Origin: Russula earlei
Lineage: Eukaryota > Basidiomycota > Agaricomycetes > Russulales > Russulaceae
DNA length: 64,000 nt
Assembly (NCBI GenBank): GCA_025769875.1
Contig: JAGFNK010000186.1
Location: 1 to 64,000, forward strand
Reading direction: 5' to 3'
Under the pieces are notes generated by a model that made no database searches, had not been told where the DNA came from, and saw nothing but the letters and a program-made list of their open reading frames with translations. The position numbers and the translations under genes are program-made. Below, piece by piece: positions 53,375-63,600 of this stretch. Each line of letters starts with the position of its first letter. Within the stretch, counting starts at the first letter, position 1.

Positions 53375-53733
53375 CTTAATTGCACCAGGATATAAGGGAA
53401 TCATGTGAGCACATGTCAACCCCCTCCTCTGAGGTCCCCAGGTTGGGTCACATAGTGTTGAACCCACAAGTTGGACCCAAGAGGGTGGCAATGACTAAGC
53501 ACATCCTCTGAGGTCCCTCTATCTGTGGTTGCATTTCACAACATCATACTCATGAGTCTTCCCTATGCAAAGACTTATTCACTAAATCCCCTCTCCATGG
53601 AATGTATCTGCCTTGGCAATATTGTCTCTGAGATCCCCCAAACTTGTGAAGACTTAGTGTCTCACTCAACTCTCTGTGCTCATCTTGCATGTGAACTGAT
53701 TTGTCAGTGACACTGCCCCCAGTTGGTGACATT

Positions 53734-54562
53734 TGTTACGAACCAAGGCCAAGTCCTGGCCGAGGATTGTCCTATTTTACTCAAGAAAGACCTCTCTCAC
53801 TTTACATTGCCGACTCCCTTCCATTTTCTGGGCTATCCCTCCTGTGGTACAAGATATTGTTATTGCAAAGGCACTATAACACGACCAGGCACCCGTTTCC
53901 TAATCGGGTAATCATCGCGTGGCAGCCACATGGCCACCCAGCCACCATGGACCCGAAACAGTGGCACAAACTCTTAGAAACTGTTGCATAAATCATCTGA
54001 CGTCATCAAGGCTCCAATGACATCATAGCTGACTGAGCGACTCCACAGTGACCTCATAGGCTCACTAAGCGCCCCACAGTGACATCATAATGATGTCATC
54101 GCTCCACAATGATCAGTAATGCACTCAGTAAGCCTGAAACTTGACATAAACAAGTTTATGCCTCTGTAGTCCTATTGGATGGTACCAAAGAGTCTAGAAT
54201 AGTCCCAGTGCTTTGTAATCGACCCTGTACACTGTATATAAGCCCCAATGAAGCATGGCAGTCGTCAGACTGTCCATTTGTGATACTCTCATACTCCTGG
54301 GTACTCCCCTGTGACCGCTCAGTTTAAAGACTTCCCTCGCCTCCAAGGTACTCTTCAACGACCGCCTTGTCTAAAGCCCCCTCGCTGCACTGGCCTCCAG
54401 TCTTCGCCTCTGCCTCTTGCAACACTTACCAGTCCCCATCTGGTACCTCCTCGTTGTTTGGCTCGTCCTCCTGTTCAATGCCGCCTTCGCCGCGTATCAT
54501 CTGTTCCGACCCTTGCCCACCTGCTCCTGAGTCCTTAGTGATCAGCAGTACATGTCTTGACA
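53734..54562 (+). repeat. Solo LTR, family M (829 bp)
   Basis: TGTTACGAACC...GTCTTGACA with perfect ACATT duplications (53729-53733, 54563-54567). It has inserted exactly across the LTR/leader boundary of Q4. The intact boundary is visible in Q3 (GGTGACATTAGAAC near 57877). TATATAAG lies near 54235. Confidence 0.96.
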
Positions 54563-54647
54563 ACATTAGAACAAGCTTACCTCTTTGAACCCTTGACCCC
54601 AAATGTGTACACACACATCCACCCCCAAATATATTGATTTGTCTCAA

Positions 54648-55049
54648 ATGACTTCCATGGCCAGAGACTGGAGGTTCAAAGGACATGGAAAACCCACTGA
54701 AGAAGGATTAAGCAAACTCAAATGCCCCTTCAAGTTGGATCCAGACCTCAATGATGCACTTGTCCCAGACTCTTTCAAAGAGAATGTCCATTTCTTCAGA
54801 CTAGGAGTTGACAGTGTACCCTGGACTGGGTACTACACCATCTACAGAAAGGCCAAGTTTGGCCTTGGGATGCTTTATGGCATCTGGTTTGGAATCCAAC
54901 ACTGCAAGGATTATTTTGAAGCACACTGCATCTCATGTCTGGCTTTTGGACTGATCAATGACCCCCTTAAAGGCTTGAACATGGAACAACTCATCAAGTC
55001 AGGTGAGCCCATTCCAAACTTGAAGAACCTGTCTTGCGCTGTAAGGTAG
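54648..55049 (+). pseudogene. Gag N-terminal (pre-capsid) domain of Q4
   Basis: ATG at 54648 (MTSMARDWRFKG), open to a TAG at 55047. The pre-capsid module is complete (SVPWTGYYTIYRKAKFGLG, LYGIWFGI, SCLAFGLINDPLKGLN, SGEPIPN). Homology to Q3 ends at about 55038 (LSCA), shortly before the P3 LTR. The capsid and nucleocapsid are lost from the window. In this copy the arginine that became TGA in Q3 (58217) is glutamine. Confidence 0.8.
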
Positions 55050-55060
55050 CCATATGGCTG

Positions 55061-55661
55061 TGTTAAGGCTCCAAAGTGCCTTAAATAAGATCAATGGTTG
55101 TGTCTATAAATGTGTCTTACCAATGCAGATATGCTTGAGCCAAGCAAGCAATACTCATGGAGGGGAAGGAGGGTTAGATCCTTCTGGAGTATGGCAACAA
55201 GATAAGAGGGGCTCTGCAGACAGGGTAGGAGTCAACTGTTTGGGATTGGCAAACTAAGTTGAGCTTAAGCTCAACTGCTATGAACTGGGGGCTTTATATA
55301 GCCCTCAGGGATAAGGTTCATGCTACTGTAGTACTGGTCAGTGCTATAGAAGCAAAAGGTGGCTCATAGAAGTGTAAATGATCTCAGTGCTGGAAGCATT
55401 AAGTGCTTCCCCAGTAGCAATCTTGGTGTCATAAGTACTTTCCCAATCAAGGAAGCAATGTACGTGGTGATACAGGAACATCTGGAACAGAAGCAATGCT
55501 ACTCATTGCTTCTTCCATCTTAGAGAAGATATGATCAACACATTCTGAACACAATATCAAGGAACATAAACCATCAAGATCTGATGCATGTGTGAAGCAA
55601 ATGGTGCAGTCCATAGTTCAGGTGTTCTGGCATCTTCTGGACCCCAAACCACTTGGTAACA
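55061..55661 (-). repeat. 3' LTR of P3 (601 bp)
   Basis: + strand TGTTAAGGC...CTTGGTAACA. The minus strand directly upstream is purine-rich (GAAGGAGGAGTGA, 55662-55674), as expected for a 3' LTR. Confidence 0.88.
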
Positions 55662-57386
55662 TCACTCCTCCTTCAGATTGGTGGTCCCATGCACCAATGA
55701 TCTAAAATTGAGTGGTGGGGTCAACACCATCATCATCAAGGGGAGGAGGCAATGTGGTGAAGGTGTATCAGCCTTCTTCTTCTGCCTCATAGGCAGCCAA
55801 TGCTGAGGCTACTATCACCTCCAACTCCTCAGTGACAGCTGAAGGAGACATGATCTGTGGGAGTCTATCAGAGTCCCTGGGTAACCTCCTGACTGGAGGT
55901 GTGTTGGAGCAGAGAGGGGATGTAGTGAAAAGCTCTTGAAGGGTCATGGTGTCATGAACCATTCTCCGGAGAGGGCCCTTGAAGGACCCTTCCTTATAGG
56001 AGGAAACCTGGTCTCTATGGTGTCACCCTGTTCACACGAGCAAAAGGGGTGAGTAGAGGTGTCCACAATATCGCGCGCGCATTGTTGCGCGAGCGATTCT
56101 CGGCACAATCGACATACAGCAAGCCCCACTTAAAGGCAACCCTTCTAGCAACAAAAGACAGTATTAGGGCCTTCCTAAGGACCCTTTGGAACGACCCTAG
56201 GAGCTCTACAATAGGCACTAACCTAGTATCAAAGGCCCTACAACACGTTATTAGACCAACTCTAATAACTATAGAACGACTATAAGGCAATACTAAGGAC
56301 CTTAATAGAAGTATTAGGGTCGACTCTAAGGACCCTAATAGAACTATATAAGGGCCTTATAAGATGACACTATTCCCTAACCAAACTACAAGTCCTCAAA
56401 TGACCGGCCCTAAACTAACTAACAAGAAATGAATCAGGTGCTTACACGTGCACTAAAAGTAGTAAACACGTGGACAGTGGATACTCTTACTCATCAAGAA
56501 GAGTCTTCTTACTCAGCAGCTTACTGAGCATGACCGAGCATGCTCAGTAAGCGTCCTCCGACTTCTTACTCATCACTCTATTGTGCTTGATAACAAGGTT
56601 ATGACTTGTTCCCTATTTAGCAGTTCTCTTGTAGTATATAAGTGCTCAATAAAGTAGCGGACAGTCCTCAGACTGTCCATTTGTTTACGGCACTCTCCAT
56701 CCCTGGGATACTCCTTTAAGGACCGTCCCCTTGTGACCACTCTGGCCTCTTCCCTGCGTGATTGTTCTACTCTCACAGTAACAATACCTCTCTGGTATTT
56801 GTTACTACTCTGGACTCTACTTCTTGCCCACGCCGTCTTGGACGTCTACCGACTCGTCTTCGAGCTTATCCCTCGCTCTTGAACTGGGTAGTTCAACAGT
56901 GAGTCTTGACACATGGACCCTTCTCCTTTCACTACCTGCAGGAGGCATGAGTTAGCAGTGTCCTCCCTGTCTTGGTTGGACTTCTTGCCTGGGTGTGCCA
57001 GTTCCCATCCTCGGTGGAAAGGGCACAATCTAATGGGTGTATAGGAATGATGATAGGGAGGCACCAGGCAATGTGAGGCAGCGTCTGCTGCCAGCTGGTC
57101 ATGGCAGTACTGGTGGGGCAGTGGACAATACTTGTTAAAGTGTCCTACCTCGCCATAATACTTGCATCAGTTCCTCTTCCTCCTCCCTTCTATCATGTCC
57201 AGTTGCTGAGGTTCTGGAATGAACTCAGCTGTTGCAGTGGACACTTCTCTGCTGCTGCCATAGGAGTGGTAGTAGATGGAGCTCCAGGGGGAAGGATTTG
57301 GCAATGCCTCAGATCCTACCCCTCCTTGAAGGTGCATGCTCAACATGGTCTGGAGGACATCAACCTCCTCCTCAGAATACCCTTGC
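55662..57386 (-). pseudogene. 3'-terminal ORF with degenerate zinc knuckle (family P)
   Basis: Read on the minus strand around the N2 LTR, the frame includes LRQQGYSEEEVDVLQTMLSM (near 57380-57320), SYGSSREVSTATAEFIPEP, then CKYYGEVGHFNKYC near 57130-57170. It ends with an acidic Ala/Glu-rich tail and a stop near 55768. The knuckle matches CX2CX4HX4C except that the second cysteine is tyrosine, and a stop lies just before it. Together with the family A ORF3 it shows that two families carry a zinc-knuckle protein at the 3' end. Role unknown. Confidence 0.6.
55950..56911 (+). repeat. Solo LTR, family N copy 2 (962 bp)
   Basis: TGTCATGAACC...GTCTTGACA with perfect CATGG duplications (55945-55949, 56912-56916). 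CpG-rich. Hairpin at 56520-56551. Confidence 0.95.
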
Positions 57387-57882
57387 TGTCTCAAGAACCG
57401 GTACATCGAACTGGACCGGCAACTGGATAAGCCCACCCGGACATGTCTCAAGTTTCCCACATGTTCTATGACTCATTGATCAAGCCTCATATATACCAGA
57501 CATTTCCTTCATGTTCTAGTACAATTGCCTCATTACTACCTCATGGATACTATTTGATATAGTATTCTGTACATATATAAGACTGCCATCTGATGAGAAT
57601 AAGCTCTAAGCTTGTTCTCCTGTGAAATATCACTGGATCTTGAACTTCAGGACTTGTAGGCTTGCAAGACATCAAGCAAATTGTCTGAAACTCCTTCTGC
57701 TCATAAGTCTTCGTAATGCAAAGACTCACTTGTGACTTCCCCTCTCCGCGGAACATATTTGCCTTGGCAATATTGTCTCCGAGATCCCCAAAATCCGTGA
57801 AGACTTAGTGTCTCGCTCGACTCACTGTGCTTGTCTCGCACGTGAACTGATTTTTCAGTGACACCGCCCCCAGTCGGTGACA
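57387..57882 (+). repeat. 5' LTR of Q3 (496 bp)
   Basis: Starts TGTCTCAAG (TGTCACAAG in siblings), ends CAGTCGGTGACA, and is followed by the leader TTAGAACAAGCTT. TATATAAG near 57573. Confidence 0.88.
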
Positions 57883-57967
57883 TTAGAACAAGCTTCCCCT
57901 TTGAACCCTTGACCCCGAATGTGTGTACACGCATACACCCCCCCCCGAATATATCAATTTTCAAGAG

Positions 57968-58595
57968 ATGACTTCCATGGCGAGAGACTGGAGGTTCAAA
58001 GGACAAGGAAAGCCCACAGAAGAGGGGCTAAAGAAACTCAAATGTCCCTTCAAGTTAAACCCAGACATCGACGATGCACTTGTCCGTGAAGCATTTAGGG
58101 AAAATGCTCAATTCTTCAGAGTAGGAATAAACAGTGTACCCTGGACCGGGTACTACACTATCTACAGGAAGGCCAAATTCGGCCTTGGCACTCTCTATGG
58201 CGTTTGGTTTGAAATATGATGCCATGAAGACTACTTCAAAGCCTACTGCGTCACGCATCCGGCTTTCAGATTAGTCAATGATCCCCTCAAAGGTCTTGAC
58301 ATGGAACAGCTCATCGCTTCAGGTGAGCCCATTCCAAACTCGAAAAATCCATCATGCGCCCCTACTCCCGGACCCGCACCTGCTGAACCCATGGAACAAG
58401 AACCCGAAGCCACAACACAACTATTTGTTGTGGCAGGTGAACCAGAAGAACCACCCGCACAGATACCTCAACAACTCGCGTCGTCTGGAATGGTGCAGGT
58501 GTATCCACGTCCCTCCTTGTTCCAAGGCTTCGGAGGACGCGGAAGAAGACCTCCCAGCCCAGACCCCGACAACTATGACAACCTCACTCGCTACG
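57968..58595 (+). pseudogene. Gag N-terminal part of Q3
   Basis: ATG at 57968 (MTSMARDWRFKG). The pre-capsid module is followed by a TGA at 58217, then by a Pro/Glu-rich linker in the same frame (SGEPIPNSKNPSCAPTPGP) and a Gly/Arg segment (FGGRGRRPPSPDPDN). The frame is interrupted after Thr-Arg-Tyr by the N3 LTR and resumes in phase at 59558 thanks to the duplicated CTACG. Confidence 0.85.
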
Positions 58596-59557
58596 TGTCA
58601 TGAACCGTTCCCCGGGGAGGACCCTTGAAGGACCCTCCCTTATAGGAGGAAACCCAGCCTCTATGATGCCACCCTGTTCACACGAGCAAAAGGGGTGAGT
58701 AGAGGTGTCCACAATATCGCGCGCGCATTGTTGCGCGAGCGATTCTCGGCACAATCGACATACAGCAAGCCCCACTTAAAGGCAACCCTTCTAGCAACTA
58801 AGGACAGTATTAGAGCCTTCCTAAGGACCATTTGGAACGACCCTAGGAACTCTACAATAGGTACTAACCTAGTATCAAAAGCCCTACAACGCGTTATTAG
58901 ACCAACTCTAATAACTATAGAACGAACTATAAGGCAACACTAAGGACCTTAATAGAAGTATTAGGGTCGACTCTAAGGACCCTAATAGAACTATATAAGG
59001 GCCTTATAAGATAACACTATTCCATAACCAAACTACAAGTCCTTAAATGACCGGCCCTAAACTAACTAACAGGAAATGAATCAGGTGCTTGCACGTGTAC
59101 TAAAGCAGTGAACACGTGGACAATGGAAGCTCTTACTCATCAAGAGAAGCTTCTTACTCAGCAGCTTACTGAGCATGACTGAGCATGCTCAGTAAGCGTC
59201 CTCCGACTTCTTACTCATCACTCTATTGTGCTTGATAACAAGGTTATGACTTGTTCCCTATTTAGCAACTCTCTTGTAGTATATAAGCGCTCAATAAAGT
59301 AGCGGACAGTCCTCAGACTGTCCATTTGTTTACGACACTCTCCATCCCTGGGATACTCCTTGAAAGGACCATCCCCTTGTGACCACTCTGGCCTCTTCCC
59401 TGCGCGATTGTTCTACTCTCACAGTAACAATACCCCTCTGGTATTTGTTACTACTCTGGATTCTACTTCTTGCCCACGCCGTCTTGGACGTCTATCGACT
59501 CGTCTTCGAGCTTATCCCTCGCTCTTGAACTGGATAGTTCAACAGTGAGTCTTGACA
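58596..59557 (+). repeat. Solo LTR, family N copy 3 (962 bp)
   Basis: Perfect CTACG duplications (58591-58595, 59558-59562). Hairpin at 59165-59196. TATATAA at 59280-59286. Nearly identical to copy 2, so recent. Confidence 0.96.
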
Positions 59558-60477
59558 CTACGACCCCGACACACACCCCTCGGATAACAGCAAACTTGAA
59601 GGAGTCCCCCTGAAGGCATTCAACGGCGATCGCGCATGCACCCATGTGTTCCTCACTGTGTTCCGATGCTTCATGCGGATGAACTTTGACATTAAAATTG
59701 CTCAAAACCCCATCAAGAAATGTGCCTATTTTCTATCATTGATGGAAGGACCTTGTGTTGACGGGTGGGTCGAAGCAATGGACAAATGGCTTGAAAAAGT
59801 CATGATTGACCTGGACAAAATTCCCTTTGGTCTCACTGCTTGGCAGGCCATGGAACAACAGTTCAAACAAGCGTTCACCAACTACACTGAACGCGAACGC
59901 GCACAAGACCAATTATGCAAACTTAAGATGAAGGACAACAATTTGGATGAGTATATAGCTAATTTCGAATTGTTAGCATGACGCGGATCCTTGCACACAG
60001 ACGATCCAATGGTCATGCGCCTATTTGCGTGTGGCCTTCCCAAACCATTGGTCGAGGCCATTATTAGCCAGGAAGACCCCACCACTTTTCAAGAATGGAT
60101 CTCCAGTGCACAGAAACAACACTGGATCTGGATGTGCAAACGTGCAGTTCTCACCAATTACACCAACATACACAATCACAATACAAATCCAAATTGCCCT
60201 TGGGCTCGCCTCTCTGCCTGGGGCGCATGTGGCAACACCACCAACAACGCCACCGCACCACGCATATGCCTTCCACCTCGTGACCCAAATGCCATGGACA
60301 CCAGCGCCGGTGCAGCACGTAAAGCGATCACCGAAGCTGAGAAAGAAAAACATTGTGCTGAAGGCAGGTGTTTCCACTGTTCAAAACAAGGACACCTCTC
60401 CAGAGACTGCCCCACCAAACTGAAATGCGAGATGACATGCGCATGCGCAGCAGAGGTGACCACCACCACACCCAAAT
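59558..60477 (+). pseudogene. Gag capsid and nucleocapsid of Q3
   Basis: Capsid region (VPLKAFNGDRACTHVFLTVF; NPIKKCAYFLSLMEGP; TNYTERERAQDQLCKLKMKD; LDEYIANFELLA), a TGA near 59979, then PMVMRLFACGLPKPLVEAI, DPNAMDTSAGAARKAITEAE and the knuckle CFHCSKQGHLSRDC (near 60371-60412). The frame is cut at 60477 by the N4 LTR and resumes at 61441. Confidence 0.87.
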
Positions 60478-61440
60478 TGTCAAGACTCACTGTTGAACTA
60501 TCCAGTTCAAGAGCGAGGGATAAGCTCGAAGACGAGTCGGTAGACGTCCAAGACGGCGTGGGCAAGGAGTAGAATCCAGAGTAGTAACAAATACCAAAGA
60601 GGGTACCGTTACTGTGAGAGTAGAACAATCACGCAGGGAAGAGGCCAGAGTGGTCACAAGGGGACGGTCCTTAAAGGAGTATCCCAGGGATGGAGAGTGC
60701 CGTAAACAAATGGACAGTCTGAGGACTGTCCGCTACTTTATTGAGCGCTTATATACTACAAGAGAACTGCTAAATAGGGAACAAGTCATAACCTTGTTAT
60801 CAAGCACAATAGAGTGATGAGTAAGAAGTCGGAGGATGCTTACTGAGCATGCTCGGTCATGCTCAGTAAGCTGCTGAGTAAGAAGACTCTTCTTGATGAG
60901 TAAGAGTTTCCACTGTCCACGTGTTTACTACTTTTAGTGCACGTGTAAGCATCTGATTCATTTCTTGTTAGTTAGTTTAGGGCCGGTCATTTGAAGACTT
61001 GTAGTTTAGCTAGGGAATAGTGTCGTCTTATAAGGCCCTTATATAGTTCTATTAGGGTCCTTAGAGTCGACCCTAATACTTCTATTAAGGTCCTTAGTAT
61101 TGCCTTATAGTCGTTCTATAGTTATTAGAGTTGGTCTAATAACGCGTTGTAGGGCCTTTGATACTAGGTTAGTGCCTCTTGTAGAGCTCCTAGGGTCGTT
61201 CCAAAGGGTCCTTAGGAAGGCCCTAATACTGTCTTTTGTTGCTAGAAGGGTTGCCTTTAAGTGGGGCTTGCTGTATGTCGATTGTGCCGAGAATCGCTCG
61301 CGCAACAATGCGCGCGCGATATTGTGGACACCTCTACTCACCCCTTTTGCTCATGTGAACAGGGTGACACCATAGAGACCAGGTTTCCTCCTATAAGGAA
61401 GGGTCCTTCAAGGGCCCTCTCCAGAGAATGGTTCATGACA
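60478..61440 (-). repeat. Solo LTR, family N copy 4 (963 bp)
   Basis: Inverted copy, perfect CAAAT duplications (60473-60477, 61441-61445). Hairpin at 60839-60870. CpG-rich, recent. Confidence 0.96.
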
Positions 61441-61594
61441 CAAATCCTCTGTTGTCAAAATCATCAAAGAAAGCGTGACAGCCAAAATTGTGAAGGCTGC
61501 CAAAGCCCTCTCTAAAGAAGAAAGGGAAGAATTTATCAGAATGCTGACTGAAGAAGTTGATAATGAAGAGGAGAAGGATTTTTCAGACGCCTGA
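61441..61594 (+). pseudogene. Gag C-terminal tail of Q3
   Basis: Continues Gag after N4 with AAKALSKEEREEFIRMLTEE and EEEKDFSDA, then TGA at 61592. The equivalent tail of Q1 is AAKALSVEEREAFIKALTGD. Confidence 0.8.
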
Positions 61595-62379
61595 GCATAT
61601 CGGCGATCGCTCGGGCCCTAGGTACCACCAATGTATATAACACTATAAAAAAGTCAATGCAGGTCAATTTGACAATATACATTGGAACCTCAAAAGCCAA
61701 AAAGAAAGTCGCATTGATCAACAGTGAAGCAACCGAATGTTTCATCTCCCCAAAACTGACCAAAGAACTCCAACTGAAGATGCAAAAACTACTAATACCA
61801 AGGATAGTAAAGAATGTTGATAACACCCCCAATCGTCTAGGAAAAATCACCCAAGCAGTAGACCTAGAACTGAAACTGCTAGGACGAAGAAACAAACACC
61901 AATTCTTCATAGCAGATATTGGGCAAGACGATCTAATCCTAGGATACCCTTTCCTCAAATCAACAAACCCCAAAATCAATTGGACCAAAGGAACATTGAT
62001 GGGAAGGATAGTCCTATCCAGAGATGAAAAAACACCAGAATGGATAAAAAATATTGCCAACTGGGAAGAAGGCGATGAGCTCTGGATGCAAACTAAACTA
62101 CGGAAAACCACCATTGCCCAACAATTAGCAGAATCCCAAATGGAATCAAAACAACTACCCTGGCAACAAATAGTTCCCCCTCAATATCACGCCTATGGCC
62201 AAGTCTTTATGGAACAAGAATCAGAAAGATTCCCTGGACCAAGGAAATGGGACCATGCAATTGACCTTAAACCTGATGCTCCCATGACAATCAACTGTAG
62301 AGTATATCCCCTCTCACCCAAAGAAAAAGAGGAACAGGGAAAATTCCTTGAACAAAATTTTACAATTAAAATGAATTAG
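61595..62379 (+). pseudogene. Protease and RT N-terminus of Q3
   Basis: Open to a stop at 62377. The active-site loop reads ALINSEATECFIS, so both the aspartate and the glycine of DSGAT are changed. LILGYPFLKST follows, then RFPGPRKWDHAIDLKP and YPLSPKEKEEQGKFL. A frameshift just after EQNF (near 62360) breaks the link to RT. The protease cannot be active. Confidence 0.85.
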
Positions 62380-63600
62380 AAGGTCCAACTCACCTTATGC
62401 AAGCGGCTTCTTTTTAATAAAAAAAAAGGATGGTAAATTCTGGCCAGTACAAGACTACAGGAACTGGAGCAAGTGGACAATACCCAACGTCTATCCACTC
62501 CCTTTAATCCCAGAATTAATACACGCCATAGCAGAAAAGAACTCTTTACTAAATTCGACATTAGATAGGGCTACAACAATATTAGGATTAAAGAGGGAGA
62601 CGAATGGAAAGCCACCTTCAAGACCAGCGATGGATTGTTCAAACCAACAGTAATGTTCTTCAGATTAACTAACTCCCCCGTGACCTTCCAAACCATGATG
62701 GATGATATCTTTCAAGAAGAACTTGCCCAAGGATGGCTCAAAATTTACATGGATGACATCATCATCACCACAAAGAATGACGAAGAAGAACACAAATCTA
62801 AAGTCAAACACATCAAAATTGAAACAACATGATTTATACCTCAAACCAGAAAAGTGTCAATTCCACAAAAAGAAAGTTGAATACCTAGGAGTAATCATTG
62901 GTGAAGGAAAAATCACCATGGACCCAATTAAAGTCAAAGGGATCAAAGACTGGCCCACACCAAAAATGCTAAAGGAAGTCTGAAGCTTCCTAGGATTCTG
63001 CAACTTCTATCACAACTTCATTCCAAACTTCTCGATAAAAGCAAGACCTCTCAACAACCTAACAAAAAAGAACAGGCAATGGGAATGGACATCCAAAGAA
63101 GAACAGGCGTTCCAAACACTAAAAGACACATGTGTATCTTATCCAGTCCTGCAAACTCCAGATTGGACTAAACAATTCATTCTCGATACTGACGCATCGG
63201 GATTCACTGTAGGAGCAGTCATTTCCCAAGAACATAAAGATGGACTTCATCCTATAGCATTTTACTCAAGAACATTATTAGATGCAGAAAGAAACTATGA
63301 TGCACATGACAAAGAATTGGCTGCCATCATTTTTGGTCTTAAAAATGGCCAACCATTCTTCCTAGGTGCAGACAAACCAATTTGGATAAGAACAGACCAC
63401 AAAAACCTTACATATTTCAAAGAACCACAGAAACTGACAGGATGACAAGCAAGATGGATGCAATACATGCAAGACTTCAATATAACTATGGAACACGTCC
63501 CTGGACACACCCATACCATTGCTGACACTCTCTCCCATTGCAAAGACCTTAACAAGGGGGTAGAAGAACAAAAAACCACCCTTCTCCCACCTGAAAGTTT
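62380..63600 (+). pseudogene. Reverse transcriptase and RNase H of Q3
   Basis: RT blocks in several frames: ELFTKFDIR (stop instead of tryptophan at about 62568), VMFFRLTNSPVTFQ, YMDD in LKIYMDDIIITT (near 62750), a frameshift near 62815, PEKCQFHKKKVEYLGV, a TGA at about 62983, and SFLGFCNFYHNFI. RNase H follows with FILDTDASGFTVGAVIS, ERNYDAHDKELAAII and RTDHKNLTYF. There is a TGA at about 63442, then VPGHTHTIADTLS. Confidence 0.88.

Larger units (their letters stand above)
53248..53543 (+). mobile_element. tRNA-bearing LTR-like element, copy b (296 bp)
   Basis: TGTTGGATATAC...CATTTCACAACA, inverted relative to copy a, with perfect duplications TCATA (53243-53247, 53544-53548). Same length as copy a. 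The tRNA unit starts 50 bp from the left end. The 3' half has CCTCTGAGGTCCC twice, about 90 bp apart. Confidence 0.87.
52684..53733 (+). repeat. 5' LTR of Q4, interrupted twice
   Basis: Three LTR Q pieces: 52684-52734, 53031-53247 (with TATATAAA near 53125 and the AAGCTTGTTCTC leader) and 53544-53733 (ending TTGGTGACA). The gaps are two 296-bp elements, each with a perfect 5-bp duplication. Confidence 0.88.
52684..55060 (+). mobile_element. Ty3/Gypsy element Q4, 5' end only
   Basis: LTR Q (first ~20 bases missing) from 52684 to 53731, leader resuming at 54566, and Gag N-terminus to about 55040. It is interrupted by two 296-bp LTR-like elements and an M solo LTR, and cut by P3. The rest of Q4 must lie beyond P3, outside the window. 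CpG-poor relative to Q1-Q3, so probably older. Confidence 0.85.
55061..57386 (-). mobile_element. Ty3/Gypsy element P3, 3' end only
   Basis: 3' LTR (55061-55661), purine tract and the 3'-terminal zinc-knuckle ORF on the minus strand, cut at 57386 by the LTR of Q3. It supplies the 3' end missing from P1 and P2. The left flank GGCTG cannot be checked against a right flank. Confidence 0.8.

Noticed and set aside
56049..56285. 78-82-codon frame repeated in N LTR copies 2, 3 and 4
   Set aside because: Opens at GTG with no ATG, overlaps another open frame on the opposite strand, and is broken in copy 1. It looks like a by-product of CpG-rich LTR sequence.
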